Part shown: positions 1 through 11,286 of the stretch, piece by piece
Layout of the letters: every line of letters begins with the position of its first letter
How positions within the stretch are numbered: position 1 is the first letter of the stretch
Source: Lineus longissimus
Lineage: Eukaryota > Nemertea > Pilidiophora > Heteronemertea > Lineidae
Assembly: GCF_910592395.1 (NCBI RefSeq)
Contig: NC_088326.1
Location: 13,211,001 to 13,275,000, forward strand
Reading direction: 5' to 3'
Length of the DNA: 64,000 nt
The notes under the pieces: model-generated
Told to the model about the DNA's origin: nothing
The model's input: the letters and a program-made list of their open reading frames with translations, nothing else
Database searches by the model: none
Made by a program: the position numbers and the translations under genes

Positions 1-84
1 ATCTCTTCAAGGCCACTTTTCTGCTGTGACTTAGTTTTATAACACGAGGTCACTTTCTTTTTTCTTGCAGTTCACTTTGGGGAA

Positions 85-3000
85 ATGCCGTCCCCAACAA
101 AGTCTGACCCGCGTAGCTATGTGCGGATGCGACCGCCCCCCTCACCGTCCCACCGTGCCATCAAAATCGACGCAAGGAGCGCGACAATCTACACAGCTTC
201 AACACCCAGTCGTGATGAGGTGCGGAAAGATAACTATGATCGACGATACGATCAGATGACGCAGCGCGGCTTCTGGGCGGTGTCGTATAAACCGTACAAA
301 GGCATCGGTGACCCGTTCTACCTCGACGAGAGGAAGCTAATAATGCACGCCCTCGGACAGTGGGATGAGGTAGGGCCATTTTCACATCATTGGACTCGAC
401 AGCTAAAGATCGTGGCAGAAAAAAGCAACTTCGTTAATCTATATGGCTTATGTTACTAGTATTTTACATGTTAGAGATCCAACTCTTCATAGTCTCCTCT
501 CCTCTGATTACTGAGTATTAATTATTATGATCATGTTGATCAAGTATGGCTTTCAGTCACTGTTGTTATTCGCTATCAATCTTAAGATTAATTGTTTTCT
601 TTTGTTGATGAATTCAATTAGCAGGCTGTGTTGCTGTCATCAATCACATGGTATGACATTGATTGAAAAGCTATTGATCATGATTGATACTGGTAAAGGA
701 GCACCTTTCTTTGCTTGCTGTCACTGTAATGTCAGAGCTTGGGTAGGGATATCACTGGGGAAGAGGGTCAGCCTCATGATCGAGAAGTCTTTACAGTAGT
801 AGTTACAGGGTGCCAAGCTGAACTAGGGGGCACCAGAAGCCATCAGGCTACTGACCTCAGGAGTAACATGCAAAAAGGAATTTCACTGGCTGAAGATTGA
901 GTCATTTGGCAAGTAACCCAAAGCGTCTCCCACTGAGTGGACACACCACATAAACCTCACCCAATCAAACAGAGAGAAGATAACTACATGTCAATCAATC
1001 AATTAGTGAGATAGCTTCTCCCCTGAGAATTATCATCACGCAAATTGTGTTAAATAATTTATTCTCAGCTGGATGATAATACCGTGATTGCAAACAGGTT
1101 GACTGCACCCAGTGCAGTGTTGCATTATGAAATTACAGTGGAACCTCTCTATCAAGGACACCATCGGGACTGACAAGTGCTGTCCTTAATAGAGAGGTGT
1201 CCTGATTAGAGAGGTCAAAATGAATGTAAATGAACTATTTGGGACCGAAACTAGTGTCCTTAATAGAGAGGTGTCCTTAGTAGAGAGGTGTCCGCTAAGG
1301 GAGGTTCTACTGTATTGTATTGACTTCATTATAATTTCATCAGGTGTTGAAAGCCATTGCGATGACAATGGGATGAGACGATTTTGATTTACAGTTTTAT
1401 GTATTATTGAGTGAGTTTCTGATTCATCATGAGATAGACCAGTGGGCCTAATGACATTGCTTGGGTTGGATGCTTCTAACGAAATTCAACATCCTGTTCA
1501 TTTCAGTTCTTGGAGAAATTAGTTTCTCATGTCAATTCTCCGTATTTTGTGTTAATTCTTGAAGAAGGCATAACCCAGCAGATAATATCTCACTGTTTAT
1601 TTAAATGAGAATGTGTTCAAATCAACGTCATTTGAATATACAAATCAGTCATGTCTTGCATCCCTCTGTGATAAGTCGACACACAGTCTAAAACATGTAA
1701 GAGTAAATCCCACCATGATGTCAAACTTATCAAAAAAATTCAAAATTTTTCTTTTCATTTGCTGAATTAAGCATGGATAAAGTCCAGTTAAGTGTCTTGT
1801 CCAAGATTAGTGATTTTTGCTGTGTGCCAACCAAATGCAATGTGACTTATTTGTGGTGGATTAACATTGCAATTACATCGAATAACAGGAGGGGCCGTGG
1901 AGATTAAGTTGAGTAAAAAATTAGGCACAGTTTGATATGGATTATCCTGATCCAAGTAAAACATCAGGGAAGCTACATCTATACAAACTTATACATGTTA
2001 TGGGTAAACATTAGTTTTGGAAGGCATTGAGTTCGCAATACTACTACCTGTGATCAGACTTTCTTCTGATTTATATTCTCGGGATATCAAGTGAAAAGGA
2101 GCAGTACTTCTGTGACCTCAAGTCATCGAGGAGTAATCTGGCATCTTAAAATCTTGACTTTCATGTTGAACACGATCGTCAGCCAGTCGAAGTCGACGCA
2201 TTAAACTTCAAATTTGGAAAACAGTGCATCAGATCTTTGTTCATGGATACAAGATACAGGACATTCGGCTGTGGTTATCAGTTACGCCATATTGATAAAA
2301 CACGATGACGACCCGTCAACCAATGGGACCACGTCGGTCGTTACTCGAACCTCGTCTCTCCGTGACATCACCACGTGTCACACGCAGCTCAACACGTTAC
2401 TTCCAACAAATTCAAAACTCCAGCACGCCACGCCGCCTCCACCATTGCAGATCATTAGACTTGGAGCGTGGCGTCCTGTTCCATCTTACAACTCACAACC
2501 TCGTGAATACAGAACAGAAAACTGGAAATAATTCATCGCAGGAAGTTATTTGTAATTTTGAAGGATTGCGTGATGAGTTAGACAAGTTGGCTGTAAGGGA
2601 GGCTCTGGGGGAAGATGGCTCGCAGTCTGCATGCGACATGCAGGAACTCGTGAGGTATCTTCTTCATCAGCAGAGACAGACTCGTCCAGTAATTATCATG
2701 ATTTATTCCTCGGTGTCTGTGTCCTTCCAATGTGTTCATTCATGTCATGAATACAATCCAGATTGGTTGATCAAGCCCAAGAATTGAGCTACGGTGGTGT
2801 AGTGGCTCAGTTCTCTGACCCAGCAGTCATGAAGTCCCTAGTTTGATCCTAACAGTCCACAAGAGATGCTAGGCAGGTCTCTTTGCCTGGTGCCCATTGT
2901 CCAGATATGCCCATCATAATTCTGGATTTGTCTGAATGTTTTCTAAACGACGTCCGTTTCTTCCTGTCGTTACAGAGCGAAGAGGACGATTCCTATTCAA

Positions 3001-6000
3001 GTCCTGAAGAGGAGAGTGACTCTGATACAGAGGTCAAAGTTCAAACCCCAAAACCAAACGTAAGTTGTTTTGTGTTTATTCTTCATGTTGCTTAATTTAC
3101 GCACACAGTGGTTACCGGCCAATCTTGACGTGAAGTCCTGCTTGCTCGAGCGGCGTTGGCTGTAATATTGGTGTTTCAAGACCTAACTCTACTACTGTAA
3201 ATGAACATTGAGATGAGCTATAACTTTGTTTCTTATCCAGACTCCCGCTAAATTTGTTCTGAAGAGATCGCGGAAAGGTTTGAATACTCTCGGCAAAGAG
3301 GTCACACATGGAAGGTGAGCATTGTAATCTTGGGCAACATTGGATAACTCGAACTACTAGTTGTAACTTTACAGACATTTCAGGAGTGAAACCAGAAAAG
3401 AAGAAGAAAATTCTCGAGGCATACATGTAGTTTGAACACTCATTCGTAAAAAGACAGTACGCTTGCCATGTATTGTGAACTATTTGGTCTAGCATTAACA
3501 GACCTGTGTTTCCACACAGTAGGCCTACTGAATAGTAGTGTTTGCCATGTGCCAGTCATAACCTTCGGCTAGGCCTATAATCCTGGTAAGGCTGGTTAAC
3601 GTTCTCGTTATTAATCCCCACTCTTGTTATTCCTACCTAAGTTGTCCGTGTGTGCTTAAGAGTTTTTATTACTTCAATATTTGTTGATCGGAAGCATGCC
3701 ATAAGCGTCAATAGAAATGGATCAGTTATTTTGGCAGACGCAGAGAGAATTTAGTTTTTTTATGGTAGATTTTTTATGGTCGCTTTTTTAAGAAGAAATT
3801 TGTATGGAATCTTAATGGGAATGTGGACAGAACCCTGTACTATTATTACATGTAACCACACATGTCCTCATTGACCCTCACCTCCCTGTTACAGAAACAT
3901 GGTGCGTAACGTGCGTCTCGGTCATGGCCTCTTCCACCTCATCAACCAGGAGAGACAAGCCAAGCAGCAAGCTGTAGAGAACGCCTTACGAGAACGCAGT
4001 GAACGGTTGAAACGTGAATGGCAGCCTCCGAAGATTGAGACGGGTAGTGACCAGGAGTCGAGTGAAGATGATTTAGCGGAGGATGTCGATCTTAGGAAGT
4101 GAGTGAAAGTAGCGTTTAAATGTGTCTGTGGTCTGCGCCAGGGCAAGCATGAGGAACATTGAACAGCTGAAGATGGTCTGCCCCTTTCTATCCAAACAGT
4201 GTCACTGGGGCATCGAATCATATTTTTGTATCTTCTTTTTTCAGTTACATGTCACCAGGGAGGGAAGATTTCTTCCTCACAGACACACCGATGCCAACTC
4301 TAGACTCAGGGACGGGAAAGGTGGCATTTTCTGGGTAAGGGTCTGTTCAATGAAAACATTGTGAGGTAGCGCCTCAAGCATGTCTGTAGCCTCGACGGGT
4401 GAATCCAGCTTATTAAAGTTTTAACTTCACCAGTGGGTGACCCAATCCCAAAGCCCGAGCATTTCGCTGAGTGTGGAATACAATGTGGTTTACAATTGAG
4501 GCTATCTTTCTCTCCATCGTCCTCAGGCTCTCCGGGAGTGATTTCAAATCACGTCCCAGCACAGTCCATAGCGGGACGTCAACTGGCACACCTCGACCAG
4601 GCTCGAAGAAGAAAAGGGCCGTACAGAGACCTTACACTGCTCAACATACAAATATAGGGCGGGACGAACCAGGGAGACATAAGTAAGTTTATATCTGGTA
4701 CAGTTGCACTTGGGCCAATAGCCATAGGCCCAGCAACCAAGCAGGAACCTCATGTAGGTTGTGATGAGCTCCTCTGAGTTTGAAGAAAAGTGCTCAGCCC
4801 TCGCAGTGTCATAACGGTATCTAGGATATGGGTCAAGCAGTGGAGGTGTTCAACAGCTTGTATCCCTTCCGTCTGATAGGTATAATCCTGATTCCTCTAA
4901 AATCTCTTTTCAGAGAGTCGATATTCCACCAGTTATGTGCTCTATACTGGCTGCTCGAGGCCATGAACACAGACTCGTTGTCTAGCATGGGGCCGATATG
5001 TACAAGCTGGCATTTCAAGTAAGTATTCAGACAAATCCTTCATCATAGAACTTGTTGTGATGAATGTATTCTCCATAACTTCTTCCATCCCCAAAACGTG
5101 TTTGACACACTTGTTGTTGCTCTTTCAGAGAGATCGGTGGCCAGAAGGTATCAACACGGAAGTTACAGAAGGAAAAGACAACGGAGACATCGTGGAACCA
5201 GTTCGTCTCGCAGCCATCCTGCACAAAGGTAAACTGCCCGAAACTCATTCTCCAAAGCAGACATGATATTGATCTTTGGGTCCCAAATGGGTCATTTCTG
5301 TTCCATTTGACTTGTGTAAACTGGACACCTCCCTATTAGGAACAGTATTTGTCAAGGGTGTCTTTAATAGAGGGGTCCAAAGTACATGAACAAGATTTAA
5401 ATGGATTTTTAGTAATGCCTCAGATCTACATTGTCCAGCCGCCTTCTATTCATTTCTATTATTCTTTACTCGACTGCCATTTTCAGCACTTCCGTCTGTC
5501 TCTCCCGTTACATTTCTTTGGGGGTCACACCCCAAGCAGCAGCAGACGCAGCAGTAGGATTAGTGCTAGTCATTTCAGCGGTTTTGATCATGCAAGTAGT
5601 TCTTATCTCACCATGCATAGTTGTCATGACAACGATGGATTAACTTTTTAACTTGTCAGGTGGTGCAGATGTCGGCACAAAAAGTCTTCTAAAACTAACC
5701 CTACCCTCACAGACAAGAAACAATAGATTTATTTTGTGCGGCCTTATAGCTGCATGTATTAAATAATATGATTCTTGGTGGTGGTTTCATCTCTGACATT
5801 TCTTCCTTCCCAGATTAAACGAGGATCCTCAATATCTATTCCGGTTTGTTGCGAAATCTTCTCTGGCAAACTGGTTCCTGATCCCATCGCCAGGACATGT
5901 GTAACACCCCTAGCAAATGGGTCAGGAACCAGTCTATCATAACCTCATTTTCAACCGCTGACATACTATACTGTAACTTGTACTCATGCATTGCATTACA

Positions 6001-9000
6001 TGCACTACATGGAATGCATTGCATTACATGCACTACATGGAATGCATTGCATTACATGCACTACATGGAATGCATTGCATTACATGCACTACATGGAATG
6101 CATTGCATTACATGCACTCCTTGGAATGCATTGCATTACATGCACTCCTTGGAATGCATTGCATTACATGCACTGCTTGGAATGCATTGCATTACATGCA
6201 CAACTTGGAACTCCCCCATCTGGAAAATGGTTCGTCCCGCCCATCCCTTTTGCTGCGGGTGATGTGCATAGCATATCATGTACATGGTCCCATGTCATAC
6301 AACTCCATAACGCGACCTCCTCTCTTCTAGTCATCTCATAATGGAGGATCTTATTCTAGAAGACTGAGCCAGGTTTGTGACAAAATGATGAAGTTTAGTT
6401 TGGTTTGAAGACCCTAAACAATGTTCCCTGCAAACAAATCCAGTGCACCTGTTGAAATCTACTGTTAGATAAACTCAGGAACATAATACATTCACATGTT
6501 TTTCTGATCTTTCAGTCCTGCATTCAAGATGAGCGCATCATGAATCCATGACATGGTTGAACTTAACTATTTCCTAACCGACCAAGAGTTCTTTCAATCG
6601 TAACTCGATCTTCTTACCAGAGTGAATAGTCCTTTTTGCACATAACATGGGGTGACATGCACCCTGACTTTTGTACAATTTTTGAGAATAGACATCACAC
6701 ACTCGTACATCGTACCCTGAAAGATATTATGACTGTCTACCACTGCCTACCTTTGCCAACGTGATGCAACTGATCAAAGGTCTATTGCAACAATACCCTT
6801 CCAATTCCATCCAATATAAAGTTATGCCAACGATGAGACTTATCTTATTTCAAACCACCGGATCCTCTCCTCTTTATACAGATACATATTCTCTATATAA
6901 TTCGCCTGTCTTTCGTAGGGTTTTTGGCATGTGTTGATAGTGAGTATCCTCTATGGAAACTTTGGACCTGTGCTGCTCATAGCTTCTCAACTCATGAACC
7001 CCTGCTGTATAATCAGCGACTGACGTGGAACAGTGGAGGCAATCATATCCCCCAGAATTTTGCTCGGCCTCCAGTCAATTTTTCTCAATTACCTGTACAA
7101 AAACCTGTGTGGTGTGTATATAACCCTTGCTTATTGTCAAGACGCTGTGTGATGTAACTTTCTTACTTAGCAGTGGGTTTAAGATCCGGGTAGAATCTAA
7201 CCAAAATGTTATATTCAAAAAACCAAGCTGGCTTCCATCTTAAACCTAATTTCTTGCCCAGTTTTCTGGTACAGAGCCTATCTATAGACTTCTGCTTGTA
7301 GATCTTTGTACTATAATCAATCTTACCACTTTCTGTGAAATCATTTCAAAACACTTCATTCTTTCAAGGCTTACATAAAATAAATCCAAGTTGAAGATAA
7401 TATTTTTTTCTTTCATTCACAGGCGACGAAACGATTCACTGCCAATCGCAGCAAGCGTAGTTTAGGATTAGGAAGGGGGTTAGTACCTCCAAGTTCAGCC
7501 CGTAACTCGCTGACGGGCAGCTCCAGCCCGAACAGCAGTATCTCGCAGCTCAATATCGGGCAGGCTGATGGGCAGAAGTCGCCCAATTTCGACACGATAC
7601 GGGAAGATGAGGAAGCGATTCGGAAAGCGACGCCGATTTCTGAAAAAGGTCACGAGGAAAAGGAGGAGGAGGACACCAATCAGAATAAAAGTAAGAGAAG
7701 AATTTCAGGTTTTCAAATTGTTTCTTGATCCGTTGTTTGGTTAGACTCTGAAAATTGACATTTTTGGACAGTTTTGACTGTTTCACTGTTGGACACCTTT
7801 GAAGAGCTTCCGTGAAATGAAGAGGGGGTAAGTTCTTGTCGGCCCTGTCCTTCGACCCTTGCGTTATCCTGGAACGGTAGAGTTAATCATATGTATGCAG
7901 CAGTCAGAAGGAGCTCTCTTCTCTGTCAAAGTCTTGTAGGCTTGACGTATTTCAGATGGCCAGGTAAAACGGTAGTGGTGCTACGAATTGACAATACGTA
8001 TTCATTTCTAGATTTGTTTCGATTTCTCGATGAGTATTATGCGTCGTTGAGACGGGTGGACGGTGGTGGAGCAGAGTCCCAGCCGGCCAATCCTGAGATG
8101 ACTGTATCGGTACATAACGATGTGACGCCACAATCAAGCGCAAAACAGCGCGGAAAAACACCACGGAAACCGAAGAAGTCGTCGGAAACACCAACATTTG
8201 TGAGTATTCATTTGAAGATAATCTTACGCTGGCCAGGGAAAGTTTGATACAGCACAAAATTTCCAAATTCGTATTTCAATTCACTCCTCAATCCTCTTTT
8301 CAGACTAAAACGGACCTCTCAGGACAATCAGACAGCCGGCTTGGCTCGACCACGACCCGGGCCGTCTCAGCTGGTATGATCCGGCCCAGGAGCTCACCAG
8401 CTCTCGTCGAGTACCAAGCCTCACTCCCAAGTAACAAGTTCCAGCATCTCTCCCACAGCCTGCGGCAGAGGTTTAGTGAGGTTGGAGAGGAGAAGGCCTT
8501 AGATCTACACGACACATTACATCAGATTGAAAGGTTAGTTATCTTACAGGGTGACCCCAAAATATGCATCTCATGAAAAGTTCCATTGAATCACAATCTC
8601 TCGGTTATTCTTTGATTTGTGCTCAATAATGTCAGTTTATAAGGTTTTGAAATCTGGAACTCCGAAGATTTCAGCCAGGAAATATCACAGGCTGTAATAG
8701 AACATGTCCTGTACTAAATGTGTACTCTGAGAGAGCAGGGGGTTTCAGAAACCCTGGACACGCCCCTCCCCCCCCTAGCTACGTCCCTTCCTAGACTAAT
8801 AATTCTCCTTGCTTCTCCTTACAGACAACGTCTCAAGGTCTGTCAGAATAAGTTTACGGCACTGAACAACATCAGCAGTCACTTCCACCGAGCGATCGAT
8901 GATATACGGACGAAAAGCGTCCACGAGGAGAAGGCAAATGAAAAACTGAGACGGACATCGGCTCATTCTCCGTGGTAAGTCACGACAAATGGTTCCACCG

Positions 9001-11286
9001 AGCGATCGATGATATACGGACGAAAAGCGTCCACGAGGAGAAGGCAAATGAAAAACTGAGACGGACATCGGCTCATTCTCCGTGGTAAGTCACGACAAAT
9101 GGGTAACTGTCCTACCCACAATCTCACTAAGAATTGACGGGAATGTTTGCTTGTTCTTGATGTTATGGGATCATAGAACCACCATTTTGGCTAGAACTTG
9201 TAATCCTATAGCAATTAGAACTATTGAAAAACAAAACGAGTTCCACTTTCAAGGGATGGAGTGTCTTCTTTGTTTTCCCGAGAATAACATATTTTTACAA
9301 ACCTTTGTTGATTTCAGGTTCTCCGACCTTGTACGCAATATTCCCCAAGAGTATCGAACGGAGTGGCAGTTTAGAGAAATCATCGAGAAACTTGCAAAAT
9401 ATGGAATGGTAAGTCGTAAAGTACAACTTACATTTTAGCACGGTAGGCCTACACACAAGGTGGTTTTTGTCACTGTGATTGAACCATCACGACATGCCCT
9501 GGTATCCCGTACTATTGCTCTTGGTTACTCTTGATATTAGTTTGGTTGTTGTCAATAAAGTTTCCATAGAAAATGTAACAGACATGCAGCATAATGTCAA
9601 GAATTCAGCCAATGTCACTCATTTTCTCACCAGTTTCAGCAATAATATCCTTTCTTTCCCGTAATCACATCAGCTGGATTTTCTAACAGGTTTGCCATAA
9701 TGCCACCAGATGACACCACTGGAGTGAATCCTGTCATTTCTAATTTGCAGCGTGATCAACCTGTGATTGTTACTCCCATCACGGTGTGTTCTCTTGCACA
9801 TTTTCGACGCCTCTGAGGACGGCTGTTGACGTAGATTCAAAATTAGCAAAGGTTTTCTCAAAATGGCAGACTGAGAAAGCTCTTGGGGATTTCGTTCACT
9901 GCCTGGTCGATTTGGAGTGGACTGTGGCTAAAGCAATGGTTTTCCCTGCATTGGGTGTTGAACCTAACACCTTCTGTTCCAAAATACAAGACATCCAACA
10001 AGGAGTGTGGTGGAAATATATTGTTTGCAAAGTGTTTTAAACAGTCCGTCATTTTGCGAAACATTAATGAACTCCAGCAAACCCCCTACGTTTAAACTGC
10101 TTGTTTCATGGAAGTAAACATTTGTCACCAGCAGAGTATTGTATCTGAAATCATCGTAGACATATCCTCAGAGGTGTCTCCTGTTATTTTATGACGGTGT
10201 GTTGCTAATTTTCTTGTAAATAACTTGCCATTTCTTTTAAATCCGACCCCAGAATCGGCGTGTTAAACAATCTAAGGTACCGATGCCTGTTTTATACTGA
10301 CCCACCCGGGCTTTGTTCCTCCTGGGAATCACTGAGTGCAAACCCCCCATTTAGAGCACTTCCTTGCACTGTTTCACATGAATAGGCCAATGGCACAAGT
10401 ACCAACCTACTTAGGTGATGATTGATCACTTATTGGAGCTGTTGTGAATTGTGAAAAACAAATCTTGGTTTTGTTGGCGGCGGAAACAAACCAGAGGGAC
10501 ACGTTAGTTATGACCAGTACAGGCCTCTTACTATCTTATTTATAAGGTTTATAATGAATGGCTGAAGTTGGTCACTGAATGAAGACTTTGCACTCAGGAT
10601 GCACTTATTTTCGATCACTTTGACAGCCGTCGATGTATGACCTGCTTTCATCCTTCACATTTTCATCTTCCCTGATGCTAACCCTGCTTGTAGCAGTATC
10701 TAGCACATATTGCTGTAGGTTACCTCAAGTACCACGGATATGCTAAATGCTAATGCATGACTTTGATTGGTGTATTTCAACACCTGTACATCTGTATTCT
10801 GTCTCTTTAATTTCTCTTTCAATACTTGCGTTCAATGTTCGGTGAATTCGTATCTGTTTTAAGTCTTACCCTCATCAGTGATGTTCTGAATACTCTTTGA
10901 CACGTAGCCATGGTAACAGGCCTTTCGATTGTTGAATTTGGCCGACACTGTATTACAAAGATGTCTCCGCAATCATTCCTGAGTTCAACTGAGTACTTTT
11001 GGCCAGAATGATATGACAACCACCTGAAACATGATATTGATCCTTTGATATTTGAATCTTACAGGTTGAGGGAAGTAAACACAGTGCCTACAAACTCCTC
11101 AAGGTCCTCACCACGCTCAGACAGTGGGAGATCTGCTCACCAGATGTCAGCGCCGCCATCGAATTCTGCCGGGAGAAAATCGTCGATATGTCGATCGAGG
11201 AGTATGAGGAGTGGTTTCAGCAGCAGTTTCCGACGGTTTTACGGCCGCAGACAGCGCCCTCTACAATGAGGAGTAGCCGAAAATGA
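85..11286 (+). CDS. CCDC60: CCDC60-like protein (15 exons, 797 aa)
   Basis: Exons: 71-369 (ATG 85), 2542-2688, 2976-3059, 3241-3314, 3895-4098, 4245-4334, 4527-4682, 4914-5018, 5129-5228, 7423-7690, 8012-8199, 8304-8533, 8825-8974, 9318-9408, 11065-11286. All junctions are GT-AG and keep one frame, giving 797 residues. The protein is polar and charged, with no signal peptide or membrane segment. A basic, Gln/Glu-rich helical stretch containing NQERQAKQQAVENALRE suggests coiled coil. An acidic SEEDDS/EEESDSD block and a conserved-looking block with FHQLCALYWLLEAMN follow. The C-terminal exon is helical (YEEWFQQQFP). The HQLCALYWLLEA block and overall plan recall CCDC60, a family of unknown molecular function expressed in ciliated and testis tissue. 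This assignment is from memory and is moderate. The exon at 71 has an acceptor, so an upstream 5' exon lies outside the window. The human protein is shorter (about 550 aa). Confidence 0.72.
370..2541. other. Intron 1 of the CCDC60-like gene
   Basis: About 2.2 kb between donor 369/370 and acceptor 2541. It contains one complete pogo-type MITE (1136-1312). From 2305 to 2541 two frames stay open, but neither links in phase to both neighbouring exons. I see nothing else coding. Confidence 0.6.
1136..1312. mobile_element. pogo/Tigger-like MITE, complete
   Basis: A 177-bp element. The left end reads CAGTGGAACCTC and the right end GAGGTTCTACTG, an imperfect terminal inverted repeat. TA lies on each side (1134-1135 and 1313-1314), matching the TA target duplication of Tc1/mariner-pogo elements. 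The inside repeats the word TAATAGAGAGGTGTCC. There is no ORF, so it is non-autonomous. Related copies lie at 16970, 24114 and 45866, with a fragment near 5328. Confidence 0.8.
2787..2890 (+). mobile_element. tRNA-derived SINE relic
   Basis: The sequence GGTGGTGTAGTGGCTCAG resembles a polymerase III A box. About 30 bases later, TAGTTTGATCC resembles the B box (GGTTCGANTCC) with a few changes. Spacing and order fit a tRNA-related SINE head. It lies in an intron of the CCDC60-like gene. No tail or target duplication is obvious, so the 3' limit is approximate. Confidence 0.45.
5328..5380. mobile_element. fragment of the pogo-like MITE family
   Basis: Contains GGACACCTCCCTATTAGG and, 30 bases later, TCTTTAATAGAGGGGTCC. 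These are the inner words of the complete MITE at 1136-1312. Neither terminal repeat is retained. Confidence 0.5.
5986..6209. repeat. 28-bp minisatellite, 8 copies
   Basis: Eight head-to-tail units of exactly 28 bases, starting ATGCATTGCATTACATGCA. The first four copies end CTACATGGA; the next end CTCCTTGGA (two), CTGCTTGGA and CAACTTGGA. It lies in the long intron 5229-7422 of the CCDC60-like gene. Because 28 is not a multiple of 3 and the unit has no stop, all three forward frames stay open and give spurious Met/His/Cys-rich ORFs. Confidence 0.95.
8883..9102 (+). repeat. Exact 110-bp tandem duplication across an exon-intron border
   Basis: Positions 8883-8992 and 8993-9102 are identical base for base. 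The unit holds the last 92 bases of exon 13 of the CCDC60-like gene, its GTAAGT donor and 12 further intron bases. Using the first donor (after 8974) gives an in-frame join to exon 14. Reading past it meets TAA at once (CCG TGG TAA), so the second donor (after 9084) would give a truncated product. Confidence 0.95.

Noticed and set aside
2214-2541. Open frames just before exon 2 of the CCDC60-like gene
   Set aside because: Two frames are open, but a TAA at 2297 closes the longer one upstream of its ATG. The acceptor at 2541 joins exon 1 in phase without this stretch.
5986-6209. Regular repeats considered as a CRISPR array
   Set aside because: Units are head-to-tail with no spacers, and the genome is clearly eukaryotic.
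5897-6341. Three overlapping plus-strand ORFs rich in Met, His, Cys and Ile
   Set aside because: They are products of the 28-bp repeat read in three frames. There is no conserved domain, no splice link and the position is intronic.
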